Positions 42,996 through 52,000 of a stretch of DNA of 64,000 bases are shown piece by piece. Position 1 is the stretch's first letter. Each line of letters starts with the position of its first letter. The notes below the pieces were generated by a model. The model did no database searches, had not been told where the DNA came from, and saw nothing but the letters and a program-made list of their open reading frames with translations. Position numbers and translations under genes: made by a program. This stretch comes from JBGTSJ01 sp041940305 (GTDB lineage Bacteria > Planctomycetota > Planctomycetia > Planctomycetales > Planctomycetaceae): positions 310,001 to 374,000 of the forward strand of contig JBGTSJ010000003.1 in assembly GCA_041940305.1 (NCBI GenBank), written 5' to 3'.

Positions 42996-44096
42996 ATGCA
43001 AGCCCGCCGGCACAATTTGAGCTTCGCCCGCCGGTCCCGCTCCGGCTTCACGATGATCGAATTGCTGACGGTGGTCACGATCATCGCCATCCTGGTGGGC
43101 ATCAGCTACGTGGTGCTGGCGGACTCGCTGGTGAAGGCCCGCGTCGAGGCAACCCGCGCGACGATCCGCCAGCTGGATTCGGCCCTGCAGGAGCGGATCG
43201 ACGGCTTCAATCGCATCAACTTCCGCCCCCAGGCGCAGCAGCTCCAGATTCTGTATGCCGCAGGGGGCAATACGCCGCCGACGATCTCGGTCGAACTGGC
43301 GGAACTGATGATCCGCAAGGACCGTTATCGCGCCGCCTTCCCGCAGCGCGAAGAAGACTTGTACGGATTCAACTGCGCCGATGACGGCGGCACCGGAGAC
43401 GACGCTCCACTGCTGGCAATCTGGGATGCACGGGTCAACGTCAGCAATCATCAGCCGGAGACGGAGAGTTCCGAGCTGCTGTATCTGATGCTGACTGAGG
43501 GAGGCAGCTTCGGATTGCCGTCGATTGGCGTGGACCGGTTCACCACTCGCCATATCGGAGACACTGACAACGACGGCGTCCCCGAGTTTCTGGACGACTG
43601 GGGCCGTCCGCTGCGGTTTTACAACTGGACGACGCGGCTGATCCGCTCCTCGTCGGTTTCCGGCGCCCCGGACATCAACCGCAGCTTTTTCATCGCCACA
43701 GTCGGCAGCCTGATGCCGGACGTGATCGAGCCTCCATCCGCCACGCTGTCGAGCACTGCTTACAATCACCCGCTCAATCAGGATCCGGACGACCCGACCG
43801 GCGGCTTCGCCGCCAGTATGTCGGCCACCGGGGTGTTTACTTCGACATTCGATCTTGTGGATCCGATATCCGGCGCCCTGTTCACGACCGGCCAGCCCTT
43901 CAATGAAGTGAACTACCACACGCTCGACACCTACCACATCCCGCTGATTCTGTCGGCGGGTCCCGATGAGGAACTGGGCCTGAACGAGCCGACGGCGACG
44001 GGGGCCGCGCGGCTGGCCCTGCCGCTGGCGACGGGACCGACGGACACCGATGCCCTCGACCCGCTTTACGACAATATCACTAACCGGCAGCGCTAA
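42996..44096 (+). CDS. Second GspG/H-type pseudopilin
   Basis: 366 residues. Leader RRSRSG, then FTMIELLTVVTIIAILVGIS with Glu5. The soluble part has YVVLADSLVKARVEATRATI (the helix continuing into the head), a loop GDTDNDGVPEFLDDWGRPL and the C-terminal HIPLILSAGPDEELGLNEP. The last is typical of planctomycete GspG-like proteins. It follows gspG by 71 bases and precedes the next gene by 11. Which of the two GspG-like genes is the major subunit cannot be told from sequence. Confidence 0.85.
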   Translation: MQARRHNLSFARRSRSGFTMIELLTVVTIIAILVGISYVVLADSLVKARVEATRATIRQLDSALQERIDGFNRINFRPQAQQLQILYAAGGNTPPTISVELAELMIRKDRYRAAFPQREEDLYGFNCADDGGTGDDAPLLAIWDARVNVSNHQPETESSELLYLMLTEGGSFGLPSIGVDRFTTRHIGDTDNDGVPEFLDDWGRPLRFYNWTTRLIRSSSVSGAPDINRSFFIATVGSLMPDVIEPPSATLSSTAYNHPLNQDPDDPTGGFAASMSATGVFTSTFDLVDPISGALFTTGQPFNEVNYHTLDTYHIPLILSAGPDEELGLNEPTATGAARLALPLATGPTDTDALDPLYDNITNRQR

Positions 44097-44107
44097 GGAC
44101 ACGCGTC

Positions 44108-45289
44108 ATGCGCTCCGCGCATTCCACTCAACAACGAGAGACCGGCGACCGGCGACCCACGGGTTGCACTCCGTGGGCGTGCGCACGGCGGTCCTCGAGC
44201 GTGCGGCGCGCATTCACACTCGTTGAACTGCTCGTCGCCATCACGATCCTGGTGATCCTGACCACGCTCGTGCTGGCCGCATTTCAGCGCGACGACGGGG
44301 ACCGGCTCAACGCGTCGGCGCGGCTGATCCAGTCCTATCTCGAGGGAGCGCGCTCCCGCGCCATCAGCGAAGGCCGGGTCATCGGCGTGCGGCTGATCCC
44401 CAGTGCGAACGATCCGTTTGTCGTCGAGAGCATCGCCTACGTCGGCTCGGCGGGGTATGCGACCGGCACGCTCTCCATCGCTCATGACGGTTCGCATTGG
44501 GTCATCTCGCAGCCGGCCGGACTGTGGCACCGGCTGTCCACGCCCGATGCGACCAGTCGCCCGGAAGGCCGCGACCTGCTGCGCATCGGCTCACGGATCG
44601 AAATCCCGGCCGGCACGGGGAACTGGTACACGATCGGCGTCGTCGAGGATTACAACGACAACGGCGTACTGGACACGCCCGAAGAGGACGACCAGTCGTC
44701 CGGCATGCCGCTCCCCCCGATCGACAACAACAACGGGCAACTGGACTTCATCATCCTCGACCCCTCGGGCAACAATGAACTGTTGTCGCTGCGGGAACAC
44801 TACTCCCCCAGCATCTGGACCGGCGGCGGTTACGCCGCGCAGCCGGCGACCGGCATTCCCTACCGCCTGGAACTGGCCGCCACGCTGCTTCCCAACACCG
44901 AGCCGGTGCTGCTGCAGCGCGGCACATGCATCGACCTGGCCGCCAGCCGCATCTCTACGTTCGACATCCTGTTCGATCCGCGCGGCAACCCGGTCGGCAA
45001 TGCGGCGACCACGGGACTGCAGCATCTGTACGTGACGACCGTTTCCGACGTCGAGCTGACGCGCGGGCGATTCGTGAATCACCCCGCCAACGGCACGAGC
45101 ACGCCGCTGCCGGTTCCGATCGTGCCGGCCGTCCCGCCGACGGTCCCCAAATTTGAACCGTATATCGTGACTCTCTTTTCCCAGACCGGACAGATCACCA
45201 CCGCCCGCGTGGACTTTACCGACTCGGACTCCAACGAGATCGCCGACAGCCCCTTCCGTTACGCCCAGCGCGGCCGGGAGGCGCAATGA
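44108..45289 (+). CDS. gspH: GspH-like minor pseudopilin
   Basis: 393 residues from ATG 44108, preceded by AAGGAC. The leader is unusually long, ~34 residues, ending VRRA before FTLVELLVAITILVILTTLV (Glu5). It contains the repeat-derived segment RRPTGCTPWACA. The body shows RSRAISEGRVIGVRLIPSA, a GspH-type strand pattern, and an EF-hand-like loop starting at Asp181 (DYNDNGVLDTPE). Overlaps the next gene by ATGA, so coupled. Position third in the series supports the GspH call. Confidence 0.8.
   Translation: MRSAHSTQQRETGDRRPTGCTPWACARRSSSVRRAFTLVELLVAITILVILTTLVLAAFQRDDGDRLNASARLIQSYLEGARSRAISEGRVIGVRLIPSANDPFVVESIAYVGSAGYATGTLSIAHDGSHWVISQPAGLWHRLSTPDATSRPEGRDLLRIGSRIEIPAGTGNWYTIGVVEDYNDNGVLDTPEEDDQSSGMPLPPIDNNNGQLDFIILDPSGNNELLSLREHYSPSIWTGGGYAAQPATGIPYRLELAATLLPNTEPVLLQRGTCIDLAASRISTFDILFDPRGNPVGNAATTGLQHLYVTTVSDVELTRGRFVNHPANGTSTPLPVPIVPAVPPTVPKFEPYIVTLFSQTGQITTARVDFTDSDSNEIADSPFRYAQRGREAQ
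44156..44177. repeat. Palindrome in the gspH-like leader
   Basis: Arms CCCACGG (44156-44162) / CCGTGGG (44171-44177) around GTTGCACT. Inside the coding leader. Related to 45324-45345 and 47143-47164. Confidence 0.75.
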
Positions 45290-47073
45290 GACGTTTCGTT
45301 GATCGTCCGGCGCGCGGCGTCCCATCCCGCGGATTGCAACCCGCGGGCCGGAGGAGATTGCGCAAGGGGCGGGCGGGTGCGACGCTCACCGAAGTCCTGA
45401 TGGGCATTCTCATCATGGGCGTGGGCGTGGTTTCGGTGTTCACGCTGTTCCCGATCTCGATCCTCCGCGCGATCCAGGCGACCACGCACACCAACGCCAA
45501 GATCCTCAAGCTCAACAACGAGGACCTGCTCCGCTCCAACCCCACCGTGCTCGATTTCAATCAGCACATCGGCGCGGGGAGTGATCCCCAGTGGCGGGGG
45601 CAGTGGTCCCCCGGCACTTCGTACCAGGTTGGCGACATCGTCTCCCCCTCGGTGAAAACCGGCAGCGCACTCCCGACGCCGCACCGCTGGTACCAGTGCC
45701 TCATCGCCGTTCCCGACCCGGTGACGTCCGGACGTTACGAACCGGCGTGGAGCCTCTCCGGCGCCACGGTCGACATCCGCGAGGCCGAGGACCTGAACGG
45801 GAACGGCACGCTCGATCCGGGGGAAGACCTCAACGGCAACGGCACGCTCGATTCCAACGACGTCAACGGCAACGGCGTCGATGACATCCTCATCTGGGCG
45901 CCCGTCTCGTTCGTGCAGGTCTACGATCAGCTGTCGATCGACGGCGGCAGCGGCTATGCCGGCGCGCCGGTCGTCCCGCTCGATTCGACCACGGTCAACC
46001 CCGTCGTCTCAACGTCCCGTTACGTCGTCGATCCGCTCGGCTGGGCAACTTCCGCGGACGAAGTCGCCGCCGGCGGCGCAGCGCTCTACCCGATCAACGA
46101 GTTCGGATGCCGCTCCAACCGGACCACCGGAGCCGGCTTGACATTGTGGGTCGCCGATGAGATTTCGACGGCGCCCATCCTCCGCATCAACGGCGGCATG
46201 AGCGCACTGGCTGCGGCCGCCGCGAACACGATGCTCCCCGACAGTTGGGAGCAGGTGCTGGAAGCGACGCCGCTGGTGACGACGGACGCCGACCCGACCG
46301 GTCCCACTAACGGGATCGTCACGTTCCCGCCGACGACCGATCTCTCCGGCATCGGCGGAGCGCGGCGGATCGTCCTCACATCGACGGACGGGACGATGAC
46401 GTTCGTCCGGGACATTCTGCCCGATACCGGGACGGCGGCCACCAGCGGCATCGACCCCGGCGCCCGCGAGGTCCGCTGGTCGTCCCAGCTGCCGGCGCCG
46501 GCACGTTTCCCGCTCGCCCCCGGCGGCGCTCCCGAACTCGATGTCGGCCTCGCCCGCATCGAGAACTTCGACCGCCGCTACTCCTGGTTCCTCACCGTCC
46601 GCAAGGAAGCCTCGGGCCGTGCCGACATCAAAGTCGTCGTCTGCTTCAAGCGGTCCGTGACGGCCGCCGAGGAACACGCATACGTCGCCAACTTCGGCAA
46701 CGCCGATATTGACATCGATGAGGACGGCAACGCAGACAATATTGCCTCCAACCAGGTGCAGATCGCCTGGAACTGGTCCGCCGGCGGCAGCTGGCCGACC
46801 GGTGTGGAGCACGTACGCGAGAACGAACCGCATCCGCTCACCAAGCCCGGCAACTTTCTGCTCGATGCCCGCGAACTCATCTGGTACCGCATTCAGAGCG
46901 TCGTCACCCGCAGCGAAAGCAGCGTCAGCGGCACGCGTTCCACTGCCATCCTCACGCTCGACCGCGCCGTCGAAGTCCCGACTCCCGACGACAACTCGGG
47001 ACCGCCGGACGTCGCCACGCCTCCCGGCCGGGCCATCCTGATGCGCGGCATCATCGACGTGTATGACCTATGA
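45286..47073 (+). CDS. gspI: GspI/PilV-like pseudopilin with EF-hand-like repeats
   Basis: 595 residues, coupled to the previous gene by ATGA. Leader ~31 residues ending GRAG, then ATLTEVLMGILIMGVGVVSV with Glu5; it includes GVPSRGLQPAGRRR from an embedded palindrome. Residues 169-200 form tandem loops DLNGNGTLDPGE, DLNGNGTLDSND and DVNGNGVDD, canonical EF-hand-type spacing. Much longer than classical GspI (~120). The C-terminal part has AHVR..NEPHPLTKPGNF and VVTRSESSVSGTRST. Coupled by ATGA to the next gene. Confidence 0.82.
   Translation: MRRFVDRPARGVPSRGLQPAGRRRLRKGRAGATLTEVLMGILIMGVGVVSVFTLFPISILRAIQATTHTNAKILKLNNEDLLRSNPTVLDFNQHIGAGSDPQWRGQWSPGTSYQVGDIVSPSVKTGSALPTPHRWYQCLIAVPDPVTSGRYEPAWSLSGATVDIREAEDLNGNGTLDPGEDLNGNGTLDSNDVNGNGVDDILIWAPVSFVQVYDQLSIDGGSGYAGAPVVPLDSTTVNPVVSTSRYVVDPLGWATSADEVAAGGAALYPINEFGCRSNRTTGAGLTLWVADEISTAPILRINGGMSALAAAAANTMLPDSWEQVLEATPLVTTDADPTGPTNGIVTFPPTTDLSGIGGARRIVLTSTDGTMTFVRDILPDTGTAATSGIDPGAREVRWSSQLPAPARFPLAPGGAPELDVGLARIENFDRRYSWFLTVRKEASGRADIKVVVCFKRSVTAAEEHAYVANFGNADIDIDEDGNADNIASNQVQIAWNWSAGGSWPTGVEHVRENEPHPLTKPGNFLLDARELIWYRIQSVVTRSESSVSGTRSTAILTLDRAVEVPTPDDNSGPPDVATPPGRAILMRGIIDVYDL
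45324..45345. repeat. Palindrome in the gspI-like leader
   Basis: Arms CCCGCGG (45324-45330) / CCGCGGG (45339-45345) around ATTGCAAC. Coding; corresponds to SRGLQPAG in the leader. Confidence 0.8.
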
Positions 47074-49040
47074 CCATCTTTCGAGTTGAGAGTGCAGCGT
47101 CGGGAGTCGAGTACATCGGCCGCGATCGCGCCGCGCACGCGTCCCACGGGATGCAACCCGCGGGCTTTCGGAGACGACTTCGCGCGCGGACCACTCACCA
47201 CTCACCACTCACCGGGCGCAGCGCGTTCACGCTCGTCGAAATGATCGTGGCGACGGCGCTCGTCATGCTCATCATGCTGCTGTTCGCCGAGATCTTCGGC
47301 GCGGCGGTGGGCACGCTCACCGATCAGAAGGGGCTGGCCAACAACGACCAGAAGGCCCGCACCTTCACCGCTACGCTCGGCCGCGATCTTGATCTCAGGA
47401 CGTTGCGTGCGGCCGTCAACCGCGGCTCGTCCGTCGCCGCTCTCCGCGAGTTCGACGCCAACGGCAGCGGCAGCTTTGACGAGCTGGATCCATTGGAGGA
47501 CTGGAACCGCAATGCCGCGTTCGACGGCATCGGCCTTAATCCGCGCGGCATCATTGCCCTGCAGCCCGGCGAGCGGCCCGACGCCCGGCAGGCGGGATTT
47601 TTCTATCTGTCGGAGAATGACCCGTTCGACGACACGGACGACGTCCTGCATTTCACGGTGTTTCTCAACGAGTCGCATCGTGATCCGCTGGTCAATGATC
47701 CCAACCAGGTCCCGTTCCAGGGACGGGCGCTGAATCTCGGCTCAGGCCGCAACCAGCCGGATTACGACGACGGCCAACTGGGCGACGGTGCGTCGAGCAG
47801 CCGGGCCGCCGAGATCTGCTACTTCATGCGGAACGGCAATCTGTATCGCCGCGTGCTATTGATCCGCGACCCGTCGTCCAGTGCGGCCCCGCCATTCAGC
47901 ACGCAGCCTTCGGGAGGCGTCTCCGGCACCGGCGGACCGTACGGACTCTTCAGCAATCCGTACTCGACCGGCCGCAGCTTCTACAATGACTGGGACTTCT
48001 CCGGCACGCGGATTTACGTCGCCGACACCAATACAAACAGCATGGTCGATCCGGAGCCGACGGATGCGTACCGCTTCCAGTTCCACGGCCTGGAGTCACT
48101 CGACAATTCCCTCGGCACGACGAACGTGCCGCTCGGCATTCCGGGGAACCGGTTCGGCTTCCATCGCAGCGGCGTGCCGCGCGAATGGCTGCTCGACAGC
48201 TCTGGCAACCCCATCGCCTACATCGGCCGGTTCCTGCACGAAGAGACCTCGCATTCCAACTTTTCGTATCCGGGAGAGGAAGCGGCCGCCGGCGCCCATC
48301 CGCTGCAGCGGACCGATCTCACACTCAATGCATTCGGCATCGTCACGCAGTACGCCGGGGGGAACCGCTCCGGCGAGGACATCCTGCTCACGCACGTCGA
48401 AGCGTTCAACGTGGAGGTCTGGGACCCCGGCTATCACGAGGACGTGGACAACGACGGCACGCTCGACTCCGGCGAGGACGCCAACGGCAACTCGCAACTC
48501 GACAGCGGGGCCTGGGTGAACGTGGGCAACTCGTTCGGGCTGGGGCGTTACACGCAGTCGCCGGCGACGGGCATCAACCTGACGTGGGGAAATCAGAATC
48601 CGGGGTATGGTCCGATCCCCGGCGGGGCGAACCGCGTGTTCGATACGTGGCATCCCTCGTCGTCCGCGGCGGCGCCGTTCCGCCCGCTGCAGATTCCGCC
48701 GTTCCTGGATACCAGCGGCACCGTCAATCCCAACGTCGTGGCGACGTGGGGAACGCCGACCGACCCGGCAGTGGGCCGCGTGTTCTTCCCGGGCGGAGGC
48801 GGGGGCGACTTCTCCTACGGGTACGTCGTCATCGGCCGCATCGGCGGGAGCCCGAGCGTCGGCAGCCGCGAGCCGGACTGGGCCCGCGAGCCGGGCAAAG
48901 TGGTTCGCGACGGGGGCATCATCTGGCAGTGCTTTGACAACCGCCTCGGACTGGAACGGATCCGGATCACCGTCCGCTACCGCGACGTCGGCAGCGATCA
49001 GGCGCGGCAGGTCACGCTGATCCATTCGTTCGTCGAGTAA
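47070..49040 (+). CDS. gspJ: GspJ/PilW-like pseudopilin with EF-hand-like loop
   Basis: 656 residues, start fixed by ATGA overlap with the previous gene. The leader is ~50 residues, ending GRSA before FTLVEMIVATALVMLIMLLF (Glu5). It carries a palindrome (47143-47164) read as SHGMQPAG and the CACCACT repeat read as TTHHSPLTG. An EF-hand-like loop starts at Asp458 (DVDNDGTLDSGE) with DANGNSQLDSG next to it. The C-terminus LGLERIRITVRYRDVGSDQA fits the end of a GspJ/PilW head. Far longer than classical GspJ (~200). Confidence 0.82.
   Translation: MTIFRVESAASGVEYIGRDRAAHASHGMQPAGFRRRLRARTTHHSPLTGRSAFTLVEMIVATALVMLIMLLFAEIFGAAVGTLTDQKGLANNDQKARTFTATLGRDLDLRTLRAAVNRGSSVAALREFDANGSGSFDELDPLEDWNRNAAFDGIGLNPRGIIALQPGERPDARQAGFFYLSENDPFDDTDDVLHFTVFLNESHRDPLVNDPNQVPFQGRALNLGSGRNQPDYDDGQLGDGASSSRAAEICYFMRNGNLYRRVLLIRDPSSSAAPPFSTQPSGGVSGTGGPYGLFSNPYSTGRSFYNDWDFSGTRIYVADTNTNSMVDPEPTDAYRFQFHGLESLDNSLGTTNVPLGIPGNRFGFHRSGVPREWLLDSSGNPIAYIGRFLHEETSHSNFSYPGEEAAAGAHPLQRTDLTLNAFGIVTQYAGGNRSGEDILLTHVEAFNVEVWDPGYHEDVDNDGTLDSGEDANGNSQLDSGAWVNVGNSFGLGRYTQSPATGINLTWGNQNPGYGPIPGGANRVFDTWHPSSSAAAPFRPLQIPPFLDTSGTVNPNVVATWGTPTDPAVGRVFFPGGGGGDFSYGYVVIGRIGGSPSVGSREPDWAREPGKVVRDGGIIWQCFDNRLGLERIRITVRYRDVGSDQARQVTLIHSFVE
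47143..47164. repeat. Palindrome in the gspJ-like leader
   Basis: CCCACGGG (47143-47150) / CCCGCGGG (47157-47164) around ATGCAA, one mismatch. Coding; read as SHGMQPAG. Followed at 47191-47213 by a CACCACT tandem repeat. Confidence 0.75.
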
Positions 49041-49091
49041 ACGTCCAACGGGCTGCGGGGACTCATCCCGCCGCTCATCGAGACCGTCATC

Positions 49092-52000
49092 ATGCAACGC
49101 AGCATCATTCAACCCGCCCACCCGCGTCATGGCGGCGCGGTGATTATCGTGGTCCTGGCGCTGCTCTCGAGCCTCGCGTTCCTGGGATTCTTCTTCTACT
49201 CCTGGACCGACATGGAGGCCAGCAGTGCGATCACATGGGGCGATGAGCCGTCCAAAGAGGTGGACTCCGACGCCATCGACGACTTCGCCCTGCAGCAGAT
49301 CCTCGTCGGCACGCCGCCGCAGTACGTGGACAGCGCGCTGTACGGCAACTACTGGTCGGTCCTCTCCAATACGATCGGCCGGGTGAACGCCGACGGCACC
49401 CCCACCGACGTCAATCCCCACACGGGCCGCGGCATCACCATCCGGTATGTGGACGCGGTCAATAACTCCACGGGGGTCGCCCCGCCGGACGGTCTGCCAG
49501 ACCTCACGATCGATGTCAGCGTCCCGCCGGACGGCATTCCTGACGTCCCCGGGTTCGTGTTCGACCATGACGGCGACAACACCGGCGCCGGCAGCTTCGA
49601 CCAGGATTCCTATGTCGTCAACCTGAGCGCCACCGCCAATGGGGGATTCCCGTACGCCACTGGGGGCGGCTACGACTTCCAGCCGGACGCCGGCTACACC
49701 TACCCCGACATCAACTCGTTCTTCCTGGCGTACGACGCCTGGATCCCGCCGACAGCATCCACCCCGGTGACGCGCGTCATCATCCCTTCGTTCTTCCGGC
49801 CGCAACTGCTGCCGCGGAAGCGCGTCAACGGATTCGGCGACGTGTTCACGGATACGGCGACGATTAACAAGGTGCTGCGCCCGCACCAGAACCATTTCTA
49901 TACGGAGGATCTCAACGGCAACGGCATGCTCGACGCCGGCGAGGACTTCAACGGCAACGGTTCGCTCGATGCAAACATTCCCCGTTACCTCTCCGCCGCC
50001 TTCACACAGGCCCGCAGCGGCGACCGTGACCGGATCATCGCCCCGTTCCCCATGGCGCCGGGGACGGAGATGGGAATCTTCACCGGGGCCGGCGACGACT
50101 ACCAGCTGGACGTCGACGCCGACCTCGACGGAATCCTTGACTCCATCTGGCTCGACCTCGACCACCCGATCGTCAACCTCCCCGACGGCCGGCAGGCCGT
50201 GCCGATGTTCTTCGTCAAGATCATCGACGCCGACGGACTGCTCAACCTCAACGCCCACGGCTCGGCCGATCTGACCTACGCTTCCGGGTTCACGCATCCT
50301 TTCGGCCGCGATTCGACCTCCGGCATCGCATACTCGATCACCACGTCGAACCTCGGCCTGTCCCCGTCCGAGGTGAATCCGACATGGGCGCTGTGGGCGC
50401 AGCCCCACAACTCAGCCCATCTGAACGCCGGCCATCAGGACTACGTGCTCCAGGACCACGCCGCGTTCTTCGGATTCTCCCCGTCCGCCTACTTCGGCGG
50501 CGCGGCGACGCCGTCCGAGAAGGCCACGGTCGCGGCCAACATGGAGCTCGGCTTCCTCCTGTACGGAGGCGGCATCTCCAGCGGATCGTCCGTGCTGCCC
50601 GGTCGCTGGGGCGAACCGGGGTTGATCTCTCCCAGCACCTCGACCGTCCCCCGTCCCGGCTTGACGGGGACCGACGACGACCAGGACGCCAACGCCTCGA
50701 TCGGCCCGGGCAACCGCAAGTCGTACGGCGGATTCCCGTGTTCCGACCAGGACCTGCAGGGACTTACGGTCCCCGCGTACGTGCACCCGCTCGATTTCCG
50801 CGGCATCGGCCAGTATCTCGATCGTTCCACTCCCAGCGGGGCCGAGCGCGCACTCGCTGCCAATCCCATCTCCAACAATCCGAGCACCTGGCCTGAGTAC
50901 GACTCCAACTGGCAGGAGCAGGGGACGTCGGTGTTCCATGCGGTCAACACGTGGCGCAACGCCGCCTCCGGCTCGCTGCAGCCCGGCGCGATCGACGGCC
51001 TCACCGATGAAGGGGACGAGACCTACCTGGACTATGATTTCTACGACTCCGACGATGCGCCGTTCCCGCCGGCGGAGAACGCGGCGCTGCATTTGAGCGA
51101 GTCGCACTGGAATAAGATCGGGCAGCCGTCGCGCGCCCGCGAACTGGCGTCGCTCAACTTCCGCGACAGCCGCGTCGCCTCCGAGATCCGCAAGCAGTTC
51201 GGCACCGACAGTTGGGACCGCCTGGAGTTCGCGCAGGCGCCGCTCCCGGTCCCGGCCACCGGTTCGCCCCGCGCCTGGGAACGGAGCGCCTGGTCGCATC
51301 CCCGCAACAGCGACTTTCAGTCCACGTCGGCCTTCCCGCCGCAGTTCAGCGGCGCGGCTGCCGGCACCACGTTCGATCCCTTCCGTCCCGAAGTCCGGCT
51401 GCTGCTGAAGTCGGAAGACACCACCTCCAACATCGGCTTCGACCGCCGCGCGGCGCGGCATCGGCTGAACATTAACCGCATCCTTTCCGACGACACCGAT
51501 CCCTACGACGGTTACACGGCGTTCGACACCAACGCCAATCCCCGGTACCGCAATCTCGTGCCGCATCCGGATTTCACCGGCTCCACCGCCGGGGCCACCG
51601 TCGCCCCCATGCTGCACGAGAACAGCCCTCCCGCGGCGTCGATCCCCTATCCGTTCGCCAGCATAGCCGCCGATCCCGTCGCCCAGGAATGGTGGGCGCG
51701 TTACGACCGCCAGCGCCTGGCCCGCGACATCTATGTCCTGCTCTACACCATCGCCGGAATCGACGCCGACAACGCGACCACCGGCTCCCACTCCGAGGAC
51801 CTCGACGCCGATGGCATTCCCGACCGGGTCCGCGAGTTCGCCCAGTTCGCCGTCAACTACGTCGACAACCTCGACCGCGACAGCGTGATCACCCGCTTCG
51901 AGTACGACATCAACCTCGGCGACGGCTGGAACGCCCCCAGCCAGGTCGTGTACGGCATCGAAGCGCAGCAGCTCGTGTTCAGCGAAGTCATGTGGGTCAA

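Noticed and set aside
48096..50408. 770-residue minus-strand frame
   Set aside because: Runs across the end of gspJ and the start of gspK in antisense; Arg/Val/Asp-rich shadow without motifs.
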